Shown here piece after piece: positions 33,700-46,269 of a DNA stretch of 64,000 nucleotides (position 1 is its first letter; the number at the start of each line of letters is the position of its first letter). This DNA comes from Haematobia irritans. Lineage: Eukaryota > Arthropoda > Insecta > Diptera > Muscidae. A program made the translations under genes and the position numbers. The DNA lies in contig NC_134399.1 in the NCBI RefSeq assembly GCF_050003625.1, positions 227,110,783-227,174,782 on the forward strand, given 5' to 3'. Below the pieces are notes generated by a model, which saw only the letters and a list, made by a program, of their open reading frames with translations, was not told the DNA's origin and did not search any database.

Positions 33700-34720
33700 A
33701 TGATCAACTTTTTCAAAAATTGCAGATAGATAAGTCGACTTTTTATAGATGTACGTGTAAATTCTACTTTTTGATGAATTACGTGAACAACAGAGGTGTA
33801 TGAAAATCCCCTAAATAACCTTATTTTTATGCATTGTTATCTTCCAGCAATCTTGCGCTTAATGTTATTTTTTTTTCAACTTTTGCTTATTCTGTTTATT
33901 TCAGTTTATAACCTTAATGTGTCATATCTTAAAAACATTTATATGTTTTACGAATTAATCAATTCCAACATATAAAGCTGTCAACTTCCAATTTGTATCT
34001 ATCACTTATAATTATAGGTTTTAATCTTCATATCAGACGTATGTGAGAATGATGATTAGCTTTTGACCTTCAACTTGAGTTTGCCTTAAATTTGTAAAAT
34101 TAATAACAAGGCTAATTGGTTTGGCTATACAACTATTGAACGATTTTAATAAACGTAATATGGGTCATCAGTTGCTTAGATGATATTATTTATGCATATC
34201 AGCTAATAATCTGCTGGAAATTGGGACACAGTTGGTAGCTATTGAATAGGCAAACTTTTTAGTTTGTGCAAATTATTTACTTTGGTAAAAGAATAAAATC
34301 TTTGTATTAAGATGTGGTCGAAAATCTGAACTGTCCCCAAAGTAAACCGAGAAAACAAATTCATTGCACCAACCGATTTTTTTTTGCCAACCGGAACCGA
34401 ACTATGCTCAACAATTTTAAAGAACATTAAACCAGATTTATCGGCATTGATTATTGCAACCGACTTCATGGTTATGGGAATTTCTATTTGATTCTGTGAA
34501 CTTTTTTACAGTCATGGTGCATATACAATGGGATTAATCATTAAATCATTGTTATTGTAACAAAAAAAAAAAAAGGTTATCGTTATTGCAATGATCGAAT
34601 TGCAACCAACCATTTCTCTGGGTGTAAGACTTTTGTCTTACATACAAATTGTTTGTTGATATCTTTGGGTAGCTTCTAAATATTTTTAAAGTTTAAATGT
34701 CAAAAAAAGGATTTTTCCTA
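33700..34720. other. Non-coding, no recognised gene
   Basis: AT-rich. Short open frames on both strands, none with a recognisable motif. Confidence 0.45.
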
Positions 34721-34726
34721 TAACAT

Positions 34727-35806
34727 CACGCAGAGAAGAAACATGATTGTCACAATCATATTCGAAGAGCAAAATAATATGATAGGAGATATTTTTGCGG
34801 CGACCATGTAACATTTTCACCTGCAACCATGTTGGCTCAGTGAACATGGTTCTAAGAAAAATAAAATTGTCCTCATCTAAAATGTTATTATATTGATAAA
34901 AAGAATTTTGTATTCGTCAAAAATGTTTTTCTTCCAGATAAAAGAACATGGTCACAACCTAAAATGTTTTGATCTTTATGAAAAAACTTTTTTCGTCGTC
35001 GAAAAAAGGACGCCCCTTGAGAAAAGACAACAGAAAATTAACTTTATTTTATTGTTTTTCTTTATTTATAAACTAAGTCAAACTAATTTGTATTTATAAT
35101 ATCGTGAAAGCAAACATCGAATATTTTTATACACTCTATTTTGGTTCAATTTCAACAATAAGTAATCATTTCATATTTATTTCGTGCCCATCAAATGTAC
35201 CAACGCGGACATCATGTAACAACAAATAAATATAAATTTACCATATATCACAATGCAGAACAAAAAACAGGTACATTTTTTCAATTACACTTTCCTTTTT
35301 GGTATTCACATAAAACCACGTGCCACTTCTGAATAAATAAATTAACACAAAACACAGTAATTCTCAGTATTCTCCGTCCATTCCAAGACGACGTCAACAG
35401 ACGACTGACGCGCAAAATGAAAATCGTGTGTACCTGCTCAATGTTTTTATAAAATTATTTTCGCTGCAAAAAAATAAAATGGTCACGAAAACAATGTACA
35501 TGGTTTTTATGGTCATGTAATGGTTCTAGATATGTCTATACTTAACCTATAAAAATACTTTTTTCTCTGCAAAAAGTAAACACATTGAATGGTCAGGTAC
35601 ATGATTTTCCCGACCATATAATGGTCTCAAATTCTATCATTTAAATAATACAACATGTTTACGACATTTGAGAACCATTTAAATGTTCTCAGCTCGAAAA
35701 TTATTTTTACAAAAACAAAATACATGGTTTTCGCGACAATTACCTACTCTAGATAAACATTAAATGGATGCGGCAACCATCTCCAAATATGTTTTTTCTG
35801 TGCGTG
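34727..35806. mobile_element. TIR element 'CACGCAGAG', copy 2
   Basis: CACGCAGAGAAGAAACATG at 34727 and GTTTTTTCTGTGCGTG ending at 35806. The interior is collinear with copy 1 (about 1.08 kb against 1.15 kb). The flanks read AT on both sides rather than TA. Confidence 0.88.
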
Positions 35807-35929
35807 ATCCGTTGACTGAAACTTTAAAGTACTTTGAAATTTTAAAATTGTTGTTCGTGATGTCATAATTTGCAGGAGTATGACAAGAAGATACGAACTA
35901 TTGGGTGCAACGAAGAAATAAGTGACCAA

Positions 35930-36378
35930 CAGAACCTTTCCTACGAGTGGATAAACCCCAGGACCGGTACATGAATAGTCTATGGTGTGTCACAATGGAC
36001 TGAATAGTCTAAGTGAGCCTGAAACTTAATCGGGCTGCCACTTTAACCTAACCATGATGTGTATGGAACATTTCCAGTTGTGGAACCTTGGAAAGGACCT
36101 TTATCATGGCTTTGTTGTCATTGATGGGGTAAATAAAAAAACGGATTATTCTAATTCATGCTGACACATACCAAAATTAACTCCCAATTTATTGGTATAT
36201 ATTGTCCCTAATTTGTTAAGAATTATTTGTACATTGTAATTATATACATATTTAAATTCCAATGGTATCGCTTCATTGTTCGATTCCAGAATTTGCCTTT
36301 TTTCAGAATCCTAAGAATCGGTATCAGTCCTTTGATAGGGCTATCAGAGGAAATTTGCACCATTTTTCGGTAAGGTTA
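35930..36378. mobile_element. Diverged relative of the 19492 element with SINE 3' fragment inside
   Basis: CCTACGAGTGGATAAACC, GGTACATGAATAGTCTATGG and the right end AAATTTGCACCATTTTTCGG parallel the element at 19492-19909. At about 35988-36056 a SINE tail (CACAATGGACTGAATAGTCT ... TTTAACCTAACC) interrupts it. Confidence 0.6.
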
Positions 36379-36379
36379 G

Positions 36380-38390
36380 TTCAAAATTTCTAAGCAACTA
36401 TCAATTTGGCAAAAAGTAAGTATTAACTTGTTGGTAGCTATCATGCTGCAATTAGTAGAATATTTTATATAAAATTTTCTAAAAACAAAATGTTTTTAAA
36501 AATTTTAAATGTTTATTTTAATTTCATTAAATAATTAATAGTTATTAATAATTAATAGTTACTATCAGTTTATTTTTTAATTGTTTATATTTTCAATTGG
36601 ATAATTTTATGATAGGATAGTTTAATGATAGGGGTTTCTGCGTATTCTCCATAGTTGGCTCTGTGTGTGCGTTTTTTTATTTCTTGCAAATTAAAAAAAA
36701 GACATTACAATATAACTTAAAAAGACATTACAATATAACTTACCAACTTATTTCTCTCAAATTACTCTACACACTATAAAGTAACGCTTTTCCCCGAAAT
36801 GAAATTTTAGACTATGGTTGGTTTGTTTAATTGAAATAAATTTTAATTTATTGCAGCATTTGCTATACCCTTACACAAATACCATTAAGAAGATTCAAAA
36901 TTATATTCTTTGTGTTGACATGCTAGTTAATATGAAAACGGAGTATAAATTTCGAATAAAAAAGTCAAAATTTTATAACAACTAAGTCGCTAGACTTTTC
37001 CCTGAATGATGTGCAATTAATTTTACCCCACCTAAATCCAAAATAATCGACTCAGAATAGTACAGGTGGATTATACTCACATACATTTTTTTCTCTTTGT
37101 GTAGGCGGTGTATGAAACCGCCCGATTTAGCCTTTCTTCAACTATTTACCTGAGGGACATTTTGTCATTAAGAGCATTTTGCTTGGCAGGGGCTCTTGTA
37201 TAGACCCTAAGCTCCTTTGCTTCATAAATATTTAATTGTTTATGCCAAGCATGTTAAAAAAGACACCTCTCACCTTGAATCGAATGACTAAATACTTTTC
37301 AATTGAAATTTTGACACATAATTTTTGATAAAACCAAAACTTTCTATTACGATTTGTGTTGTTTGTCATTGATGACTAAACTGCTAGGGGATTTAACTTC
37401 TTTATCTCGCAACTTCATCTTACAATTTAACTTTTAATTTTTTCTCTCGATTTACACAGCACTTGATTTTTTTATCCAAAAGTAGTTATCTTCATTTATT
37501 TTCCCATCACCGCCCTATTGAAAGGAAATGCGGTCAAGCACACACTAAAAACATGAAAAACATCTTCACAATGCACTTTTGAGAAAAAAAAAACAAAAAA
37601 TTATTTGAATTGTTTGAGTACTTGTTTACGGACTTACGTACCGTATAATTAAACCCACGATTGACTGCAACAATTCCAAATGAAGCCAACAGATATCACC
37701 GGTCAATGTTTTCACTTAAAACTCGCGCTTTTTCATAAATCGCCTTTCATTTGAAAATAAAAACAAATATTCAAAATGCACATTGGTTTTTGAATTATAC
37801 GTTTTTTTTATTAGTAAATGATCGTTATTTTCGTTCAAATGTTGCTCGTTTGTTTTTTTTTTTTCTTTTAATGGTTGGTATTAAGTGTTGCTGCGCACTT
37901 CTTTTGTCTTTCGTGACTACTCTACAGCTACTGAGTGCTGCTTAAGTTGGCTTAAACTATCAAAGGCCCACAACAAGAAGTTTGTTGTGATTGTGACCAT
38001 ATGATGTTAGATCTCTGGTATTTGTTGGTATTACAGAAATGCTTAGAGAAAGAGAAACTTGATCGGTTTATATGTGCAAATGTAAAAAATGAAGAGGGTC
38101 TCTCACTCTCTCTCTCTTTCACTCTCTTCGTTTATACTTAGTGTAAAGATATGCTGCTTTGGGCCGATTTATGATATAAAAAAGATATGAAAACGTGCTC
38201 CGAATATTAACTTTTATTGGAAAAAACAACAACAACAAATACATACGTGCTTTATAAAAATTACTATGATAATACATTGTAATACAGTGGTTTAGATTGA
38301 CCACATAAATAAAAGTCCACATAATATGCATTGAAAAAAGTTTTGAATTAATATGAATGATTGTTATTAAAATGATTGTGCAGCTTTAAT
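36380..38390. other. Non-coding, no recognised gene
   Basis: AT-rich. TTAATAATTAATAG runs at about 36530; a (CT)n stretch at about 38100-38130. No exon-like frames found. Confidence 0.45.
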
Positions 38391-38393
38391 TTA

Positions 38394-39305
38394 AAGGGTG
38401 GTTAAAATTTCAAGGGCCGATGTTGATTTTGAATAAAACACAAACTATTTAGGAAATTATTGTAATTTTATTTTATTATGATATATTGGTATTACTCAAT
38501 TATGTATGGAACAAAATATCGGCCAAATGGGCGCCGCGACCTCACACCTTCATCCGATGGTCCAAATTTTCGATGACGCTGAGGCATAATGGAGGTTCTA
38601 TGCCGTTAATGTGCCGAATTATCTCATCCTTTAGCTCTTGAATTGTTGCTGCCGTATCGACGTACACCTTTTCTTTCAAATAACCCCAAAGAAAAAAGTC
38701 CAACGGTGTCAAATCACATGATCTTGACGGCCAATTAACATCGCCATTACGTGAGATAACACGGCCATTGAATTTGTTGCGCAAAAGAGCCATTGTTTCG
38801 TTAGCTGTGTGGCAAGTGGCACCGTCCTGCTGAAACCACATATCGTCCACATCCATATCTTCCAATTCGGGCCATAAAAAGTTCGTTATCATCTCATGAT
38901 AGAGAACACCATTCACAGTAACTGCCTGACCGGCCTCATTTTGGAAAAAATACGGCCCGATGATGCCGCCAGCCCATAAACCGCACCAAACAGTCACTCT
39001 TTGTGGGTGCATTGGTTTTTCGACAATCACTCTTGGATTCTCATTCGCCCAAATGCGGCAATTCTGTTTATTGACGAATCCACTGAGGTGAAAATGTGCC
39101 TCATCACTGAAGATGATTTTCTTCGAAAATTGATCATCCACTGTTGTCGTTTCTTGGAACCATTTAACACGTTGTTGGATTGTGTATATCCATGGTTCAA
39201 ATTGAGTAAGTCTGAAATAGACAAATGTTAAATAAAATTCGAAAAAAACTTGGCGTTTAGGAGTGGTTCACATTCAACATCGGCACTTACAATTTAACCA
39301 CCCTT
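38394..39305 (-). mobile_element. rosa-like (D41D) mariner, internally deleted
   Basis: AAGGGTGGTTAAAATTTCAA at the left; the right end reads TTTAACCACCCTT, its inverse. TA at 38392-38393 and 39306-39307. GGGCCGATGTTGA / TCAACATCGGC extends the inverted repeat. 912 bp, against about 1.3 kb for an intact mariner. Confidence 0.9.
38500..39230 (-). pseudogene. rosa-like mariner transposase, N-terminus deleted, one stop
   Basis: The catalytic domain is complete: IIFSDEAHFHLSGFVNKQN, WFQQDGATCH, then LTPLDFFLWGYLKEKVYVD, with 41 residues between the second and third Asp (the rosa/DD41D signature). A TGA interrupts the frame at about 38542 after HRMKV, but the same frame continues with GAHLADILFHT to TAA at 38500-38502. 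The HTH half is missing. Only a scrap (KWFQETTTV) precedes the first Asp block. Confidence 0.92.
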
Positions 39306-39309
39306 TAGA

Positions 39310-40975
39310 TTTTAGCCAACATTAATGTCAATTTTCTTAAAAATAAAGAAATTTAAAAGAAAGTCTATAATCTTTATCTTACCACTATTTTAATAACATT
39401 TAGGATACACATCATGAATATATAATCCCCTTCGATAAAGTCATATATTATTAAAATATGGTCAAGTTTCTTTAGAATAAAGTAAAACATTTTCCCTCAT
39501 ATTCAATGAAGTTATCTTTCATAAAAGATATTTCGATAAACTGCGTATAAATTGTTTGAATATGGACATTTTACTTTAAGGCTGGTAAAAAGTTCGAATT
39601 TCACAGGTGAACATAAACAAATTAATTTACTTTTAAGTAACGAAAAATTTTTTAATTGATGATATGGACAATACCTTCTAGTAATGTTGATTTAGCATAC
39701 ACTGACAAAAATATTGTCGTGAGACCAAAGATTCCATGTCTTTAAAATACGAATTTTGTTTAGCATAGAAAACGCATTTTTCCTGACATAGTTTTGTTTT
39801 TAAATCTAAAAGTAAATACAATTTTCAATGGAGTCGTTTTGATCTTATAGTTAAGTGATTTTACTTAAATTTGGGTATCCTAACATGTAAGAAAATTTTG
39901 TTTGGCCAAGGTCCACTTGGCTTTAATAATTTCAAAAACTTCCTCAAATATAATGAAATCGCCTTTAAATTTGTAGACTTTTAGTATCTTGATCAAAAAA
40001 TGCAGTATATGTTTTTCAATACTTTATTTCAAAGACGTTTTTACTTCAAACATAGCAAATTGTCGTTAACATGTTTTTAATGGATTTTCATAGCACATGA
40101 TGAAAAGAATAGAAAAACGAATAAATTAGTTTCCTAGAATCAAGTATGCAAAACTCAAATTAGAATTGTGCCTTAAAGGTATCCTTACTTCAATTATCTA
40201 CTTCTTTGGCTCGAAATCAATACCAAAATTATTAGAGTCAAGACAAAATCTTTGGAACCGGGCATGTCTTTTTCCGGTGTAGTAACGCAGTAATTTTATT
40301 GTTTTTTGTTTTGAATTTTCAATTTTGGTTTTCACTCGTGAAACACGACCCCGTTATTTTCTTGAAAATTATGTATCTGATGTCGGCAAACGTGTTTATG
40401 TTTGAAGTCATTTTGTCCTTATAGTAAAGCGATTCGACTACAAAGTTAAAAATTCAAATAATCAAATAAATAAAATAGGCGTTGGCTTTCAACAATTTAT
40501 TTTAAACACATGTTTTACTTGAAGCATAGCTTAATTCCTACTTAAAGTCGAGTCTGTATTTGGAAATCTAAGTTGTCGTTATCACGTTTGTAAAGGAAAA
40601 AACCAATAAATGCAACCCTGTTTTCCAGTATCAAGTACGCAAAACTCGTATTTGAAAGAGAATTGTGCCTTACGTGTATCCATACATAAATTATCTGCTT
40701 CTTTGGATCGAAATCAATACCAAAATCATTAGTGTAAAGCTTTCTTTAATTGCACTTATGACATTCATTATTCATCCATTCGATATGACGTTCTTTTCTT
40801 TTATATATTATTCTGAATTGTTCCACATACCATATGTGAGTTTCTCGATATTTTAGTCCTTTCCCGGTTGGTATTTCGAACGAGACATAATGTTTTTTTT
40901 CAAGAAAATGTATTTTGTCATTCCTTTACAGTTTTAATTTTGTTTATCACATATGAAAAATGAAATTCTTGTGCT
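39310..40975. repeat. AT-rich repeat tract with a 490-bp direct duplication
   Basis: A block with ATCAAGTATGCAAAACTC, ATTGTGCCTTA and CGAAATCAATACCAAAAT occurs at about 40138-40230 and again at about 40630-40730. Related GAAATCAATACCAAAAT words are at about 22645 and 29850. No gene. Confidence 0.55.
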
Positions 40976-40978
40976 TCC

Positions 40979-43125
40979 TAGAGGTGTGCGCGTGACACGA
41001 AATTTTCGTGACACGCGTGATTCACGCGTGAGTCACGTGATTCGTGAATGAATTTTTGACCAAATCACGTGAATGTGCGTGAATGGGACTGAACAAAAAT
41101 GTGTCGTGCGTGATCGTGCGTGAACATCAAATTCTGTTCGTGAATGTGCGTGAGTAAATTTTTTTCAAAATCACGCTCACGACAAAATTCACGTTCACGA
41201 AAAAATTCACATTCACGAAAAATTCACGCTCACGACAAAATTCACGCTCACGAAGAAATTCACGTTCACGAAGAAATTCACATTCACGAAAACTTCACAC
41301 TCACGATGACATTCACGTTCACGAAAAAATTCACGTTCACGAAAAATTCACGCTCACGAGAAAATTCACGCTCACGAAGAAACTCACATTCACGAAAAAT
41401 TCACGCTCACGATGAAATTCACGTTCACGAAAAAATTCACATTCACGAAATAATTCACCCTCACGAGAAATGACATGTTCACGAGCCTATTTACGCTCAC
41501 GACAAAAATTATATTTACAAAAACGTCTTGCTCACGATAAAAATTATGTATCAACAAGTAAGTAAAGTCTAAAGTCGGGCGGAGCCGACTATATTATACC
41601 CTTCACCACTATGTAGACTCTCAACCACTTCAAATTTGCTGGGAGCTATATAAAGGTTTGCATTTCCAGATACAAATACTTTTAATGGAGACAATTTTTT
41701 GTACTTTTACAAAAACTCTAGAATTACAATTTAAATCGGCTAACGCCCTGGGATGAAACACAATGTTAACATAGTAAAAAAATATGAGAAATATGAAGCG
41801 AGAGAAATTTTAATGCAATTATACAAAAGAGCATTTATGATTGATCAGGTGATACATATGTATTCGAGATATAGGGCAATTTTAGTAATATTTACAATTT
41901 TTGATACTTAGCAGTGGCGACTTTACAGGGATATTGGTTAGATCCCGCCAAGATATATAGTCAAGTATGGGTTATGATATATTATTTGGTCAAGTCGGGC
42001 GACTTGGAGCCTTATTTAAAACTCAACCGTTCTGTGGAAATTCTGGCATTACAGTGTTTAGGATATGACTAAGATATGGGGAAATCATCACAGAATTTTG
42101 TGTCAAGTGTGGGAATTTTTGCCATATTTGTATAAACCGGAAAAACGAATATATGGAGGCTTTATCTAAATCTGAACCAAATTAGATCAAACTTGACACT
42201 CTTAAATATCATATTAAATATATTCTCTGAGGAAACTATCCAGTCAATTAGAGGAAAATCTCATTGAAAATAGGTCTAAAATATGAAACAGTCTACCATA
42301 TTTCCCCAACTCTGGTGTACATATAATGGGAGCTATATATAATCTGAACCGATTTTGACTAAATTTGACATGCATAGTTAGAATAATAATTCTGTTATCT
42401 CTGCAAAATTTCACGTAAATGGGTGTTTAACTTTGGCCCCCGTAGTCATTTGAGTATAAATCGGGCGAAAGATATATATGGGAGCTATATCTAAATTTGA
42501 ACCGATTTCAACCAAATTTGGTACACTTATCGATACTATTAAACGTACTCCCTGTGCAAAATTTGAACTAAATCACGGCAAAACTCTGGCTTTTGAGGGC
42601 ATATAAGTGCAAATCGGACGAAAGATATATATGGGAGCTATATCAAAATCTGAACCGATTTCAATCAAATTTACCAAGCATTGGTAGAATGTCAATTCTA
42701 CTCTTTATGCAAAATTTCACGAAAATCGGTAGTAACCTTTGGCCTCTTTGTTCATATGAGTCTAAATCGGACGAAAGTTATCTTTGCAGGATTTTGGTTC
42801 GTGAACGTGAGTGAGCGTGAATCAATAAAAACCTTCGTGCGTGAATGTTACGAATTCATTCGTGAGCGTTCGTGAGTGTGAGCAATTCAAAAACGGGCGT
42901 GCGTGATCGTGCGTGAATGTTACGAATTCATTCGTGAGCGTGCGTGAGTGTGAGCAATTCAAAAACGGGCGTGCGTGATCGTGCGTGAATGTTACGAATT
43001 CATTCGTGAGCGTGCGTGAGTGGGAGCAATTCTAAAACAGGCGTGCGTGATCGTGCGTGAATGACATTTTGAATTTGTGAGCGTGCGTGAGTGTGCGTGA
43101 AAAATCCCTCACGCGCACACCTCTA
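40979..43125. mobile_element. hAT-like element filled with a TCACG minisatellite, copy 1
   Basis: TIR TAGAGGTGTGCGCGTGA at 40979, inverted and ending at 43125. Exact 8-bp duplication GTGCTTCC (40971-40978, 43126-43133). The arms are runs of TTCACGNTCACGA on the left and its complement (GCGTGAATGTTACGAATTCA) on the right. An unrelated element is inserted at about 41552-42785. No transposase. Confidence 0.9.
41552..42785. mobile_element. Partial copy of element 'F' inserted in the hAT-like element
   Basis: Starts ACAAGTAAGTAAAGTCTAAA and GTCGGGCGGAGCCGACTATA, reverse to the full copy at 56436-58321. It retains several of the 152-bp units and is cut off before the far terminus. Confidence 0.8.
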
Positions 43126-43129
43126 GTGC

Positions 43130-44585
43130 TTCCCATAAAATACCTTAAATAGATTTTTATTGTACTGTCAGCGATTGTCTCTATCTGTTAAGGTTTAGAA
43201 AAATTAAACAAAACCATTTTCAGCTATTGTTGCAATAATTTTTTTCAGTTTTTCTTCCATAGAGTGCGTATGATGAATATTATTTTACGTATTATATGCT
43301 ATTCGGTAGACCTTTGCGTATGATGAATATCCTTAACAATAATACTCATACGCTCTATATTCTCACATGTAATTCCCATGTGAGATACAAAATCAGTGGC
43401 AGTGGTACATAACTTAGTAAACTATTTTTTTTTTAATTTTGTCCATGACAAAATTGAAGTTTCTTAACTATTTGTTAAAAAATATAGAGATTAAATAAAA
43501 CAACCAATTCGTTCATAATTTTTATGTTCGCAACAAGTATAGAGCATTTTCTTCTCTAAAACTAACATGACTACAGAGCCACGTTAGTGAATGGGTAGCA
43601 CAAATCATCCATACATACAAAGGTTTCGACCGAACACCTTGCTTTGATGCCGCTATTTAGATCTGGCCTTTTTTGTGACGACGTTTAGCGAGAAAAAAGG
43701 CATTTAGCTTTTTTCTGTTTTCTGTAACTTTAATTTAAATCCCATTTTTTCTTCAAAATATAACGCTTTTTAACAAAATAAATTTACGGGTTTATAAAGG
43801 AATATCACTGGGAAGAAAAATATTGAGTTCCCTCATAAATTTTTTTAAGGGTTATGGCAGTTTAATATATCCGAGAAATTTTAGTTATAGGTTACAAACT
43901 TTAAAAATATGTTAATAGCTTCAAAAACCACTGTTAAGTTTTATGTCTCCTTTAAGACACACTATGCTCATTTAATATGAGTTACCTAAGATTTTTTAAG
44001 TTTTACCGAAAATGTTATACTCTCCATTCGTTTTAATAGAAGCCCACGATTTCGCTGTATGACTATCCACTTATCACCTAGGTAGTAATGCAATAAAGCT
44101 AACACATACGCATTACTCCCTACTCTTTTCTGGGTAATGCGAAGTATGATTGCGAGAGTATGGCATAAACAAACACATAGACATATATGCGCTCTACGCA
44201 TATTGGTACATTTTCAGGTACACTGAAAAAATTGTAAATTAATAATAAAAAGAAATTTATATGAAAGTATAAAAATTCATTGTCTGTATTTTTTAAAGTC
44301 GGTTACACAAAAACATATTTAAATGAAATAAATTTAAAAAATGTATTAGGGGTTATTATGAACATTTCTCAAATTAGGTTATATGTATCAGCAAAGAAAA
44401 TGTATGCTGATCATATTTAGAGATTTTTAAGGATATTACAGTGGAAGAACATAAAAAACTATTTTGGTTTTTTAAATCCACATTGGATAACATTTTAAAT
44501 CTTCAAAATTTTACAATTTGTTGTTCGCTAGAACCTGGAGTACAAAAATATAACAGCAGACATTGAAATCCCACACATTGAAAGC
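43130..44585. other. Non-coding, with one degenerate SINE head
   Basis: At about 43575-43640, AGAGCCACGTTAGTGAATGG ... TTTCGACCGAACACC resembles a worn SINE 5' end. No gene otherwise. Confidence 0.45.
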
Positions 44586-45136
44586 CCACGAAAACTATAT
44601 ATTTTGTTTTTGTAAAAATAAATTTTGAGCGGAGAAAAATGTATGCTGGCAACAAGCATTTAAATGGTTCTCAAATGCCGCAAACATGTTCTGTTATTTA
44701 AATGATAGAATTTGAGACCATTACATGGTGGGGAAGGTCATGTACCTGGTCATTCAATTTTTTGACTTTTTTACAGGGAGAAAAGTATTTTGATGGGTTA
44801 CGTATAGACATGTATAGAACCATTACATGGCCATAAAGACCATATACATTGTTTTCGTAACCATTTAAGTTTTTTGCAGCGAAAAGAATTTTATAAAAAC
44901 ATTGAGCAGGTACACACGATTTTCATTTTGCGCGTCAGTCGTGTGTTGATTGTTTCTTGGAATGGACGGAAAGTACTAAGAATTACTGTGTTTTGTGCTA
45001 ATTTATTTATTCAGAAGTGGCACGTGGTTTTATGTGAATACCAAAAAGGAAAGTGTGATTGAAAAAATTTACCTAGTTTTTGTTCTGCATTTTGATATAT
45101 GGTATAAATTATTTTTATTTGCAGTTGCATGATGTC

Positions 45137-45679
45137 TAAGGATGCCAGATTTTGAAGAAGCAAAAAGAGCACATTCAGTTTATAAAAAAGCACATACTAA
45201 TAAGGGCACACTTTTTAAAATAAAGACATTTAATTCCATAATAATTCATTTAAACATAAAAAAGGTTAACATAAAATAAAAGGTTACTTAAAATAAACCA
45301 CTTTCAACTCAAGCTAATTTCGTACAATACTTTGTAATTCTTTTTTTTTGTTTTGTTAAAAAAATTTATTGAAAGAAATTTGTTTACATTTAGAACAGAG
45401 TATAAAGTGAAGAAGCTACATCGGCGTGCTCTTCTTCGACTCTGATATATAAAGTAAAACACTATTTAATTAGAAAATAACGGCGTAGGAAAATCTCGTA
45501 GTGTGACATTTACGTATGTTCAGTTTACTTTTACCATTTAATTAATCGCGTTGGAGTAATATTTGTACTTAACTAAAAATAGAGCACTTTTGTGTGCTCT
45601 TTTGGCCTATCTTGTTTTAAGAGCACATTTTGTAAAAAAGAGCACATTGCTCTTTAAAAGGGCACATCTGGCATCCCTA
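45137..45679. mobile_element. hAT-like MITE 'A' (AGAGCACA-rich)
   Basis: TIR TAAGGATGCCAGAT / TAGGGATGCCAGAT. 8-bp duplication ATGATGTC (45129-45136) and ATGATGCC (45680-45687). Repeated AGAGCACATT words lie near both ends. Confidence 0.88.
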
Positions 45680-45984
45680 ATGATGCCTGCGTTGGTACAT
45701 TTGATGGGCGCGAAGTAAATATGGAATGATTACTTATTGTTGAAATTGAACCAAAATAGTGTAAAAATATATGATGTTTGCTTGCACGACATTATATACA
45801 TATACAAATAAAGTTAATTTTGTGTTTTCTTTTCTAAAGTGTCGTCCTTTTTTCGACGACGAAAAAAGTTTGTTCATAAAGATCGAAACATTTTAGATCG
45901 TGACCATTGTCTTTTGATTTAAACAAAATTCTTGTTATCAATATAATAACATTTTAGATGAGGATAATTTTATTTTTCTTAGAA

Positions 45985-46242
45985 GGGTTTTAGACGATGC
46001 AATAATTGCATGCAATAATTGCACGCAATTCTTGTTTGTAGGCAAATGGGGTAGAGAAGCAAAGGGGGTAGAAAAAATTTCATGTTTTCCGTTCCTCTTG
46101 CAATTTTTTGACATTTCTGAAACTTGAAATTTCAAGCGATTGCATGAAAAATTTCAACGTATAAATGCTGACGTTTTTAAGAAGCAACTTTAAAAGAGAA
46201 TACAAAAAATTGCACGCAACCAATTGCATCGTCTAAAACCCC
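45985..46242. mobile_element. Small TIR element 'B' (GGGTTTTAGACG)
   Basis: Ends GGGTTTTAGACGATGCAAT and, inverted, GGGGTTTTAGACGATGCAAT. Exact 8-bp duplication TCTTAGAA (45977-45984, 46243-46250). 258 bp with subterminal TTGCACGCAA words. Confidence 0.88.
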
Positions 46243-46269
46243 TCTTAGAACCATGTTCACATAACCAAC

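Noticed and set aside
41144..41473. 109-codon open frame rich in SRSR / HAHE / HIHE repeats
   Set aside because: It is the TCACG minisatellite of the hAT-like element read in one frame; the other frames are also repetitive, and there is no gene context.
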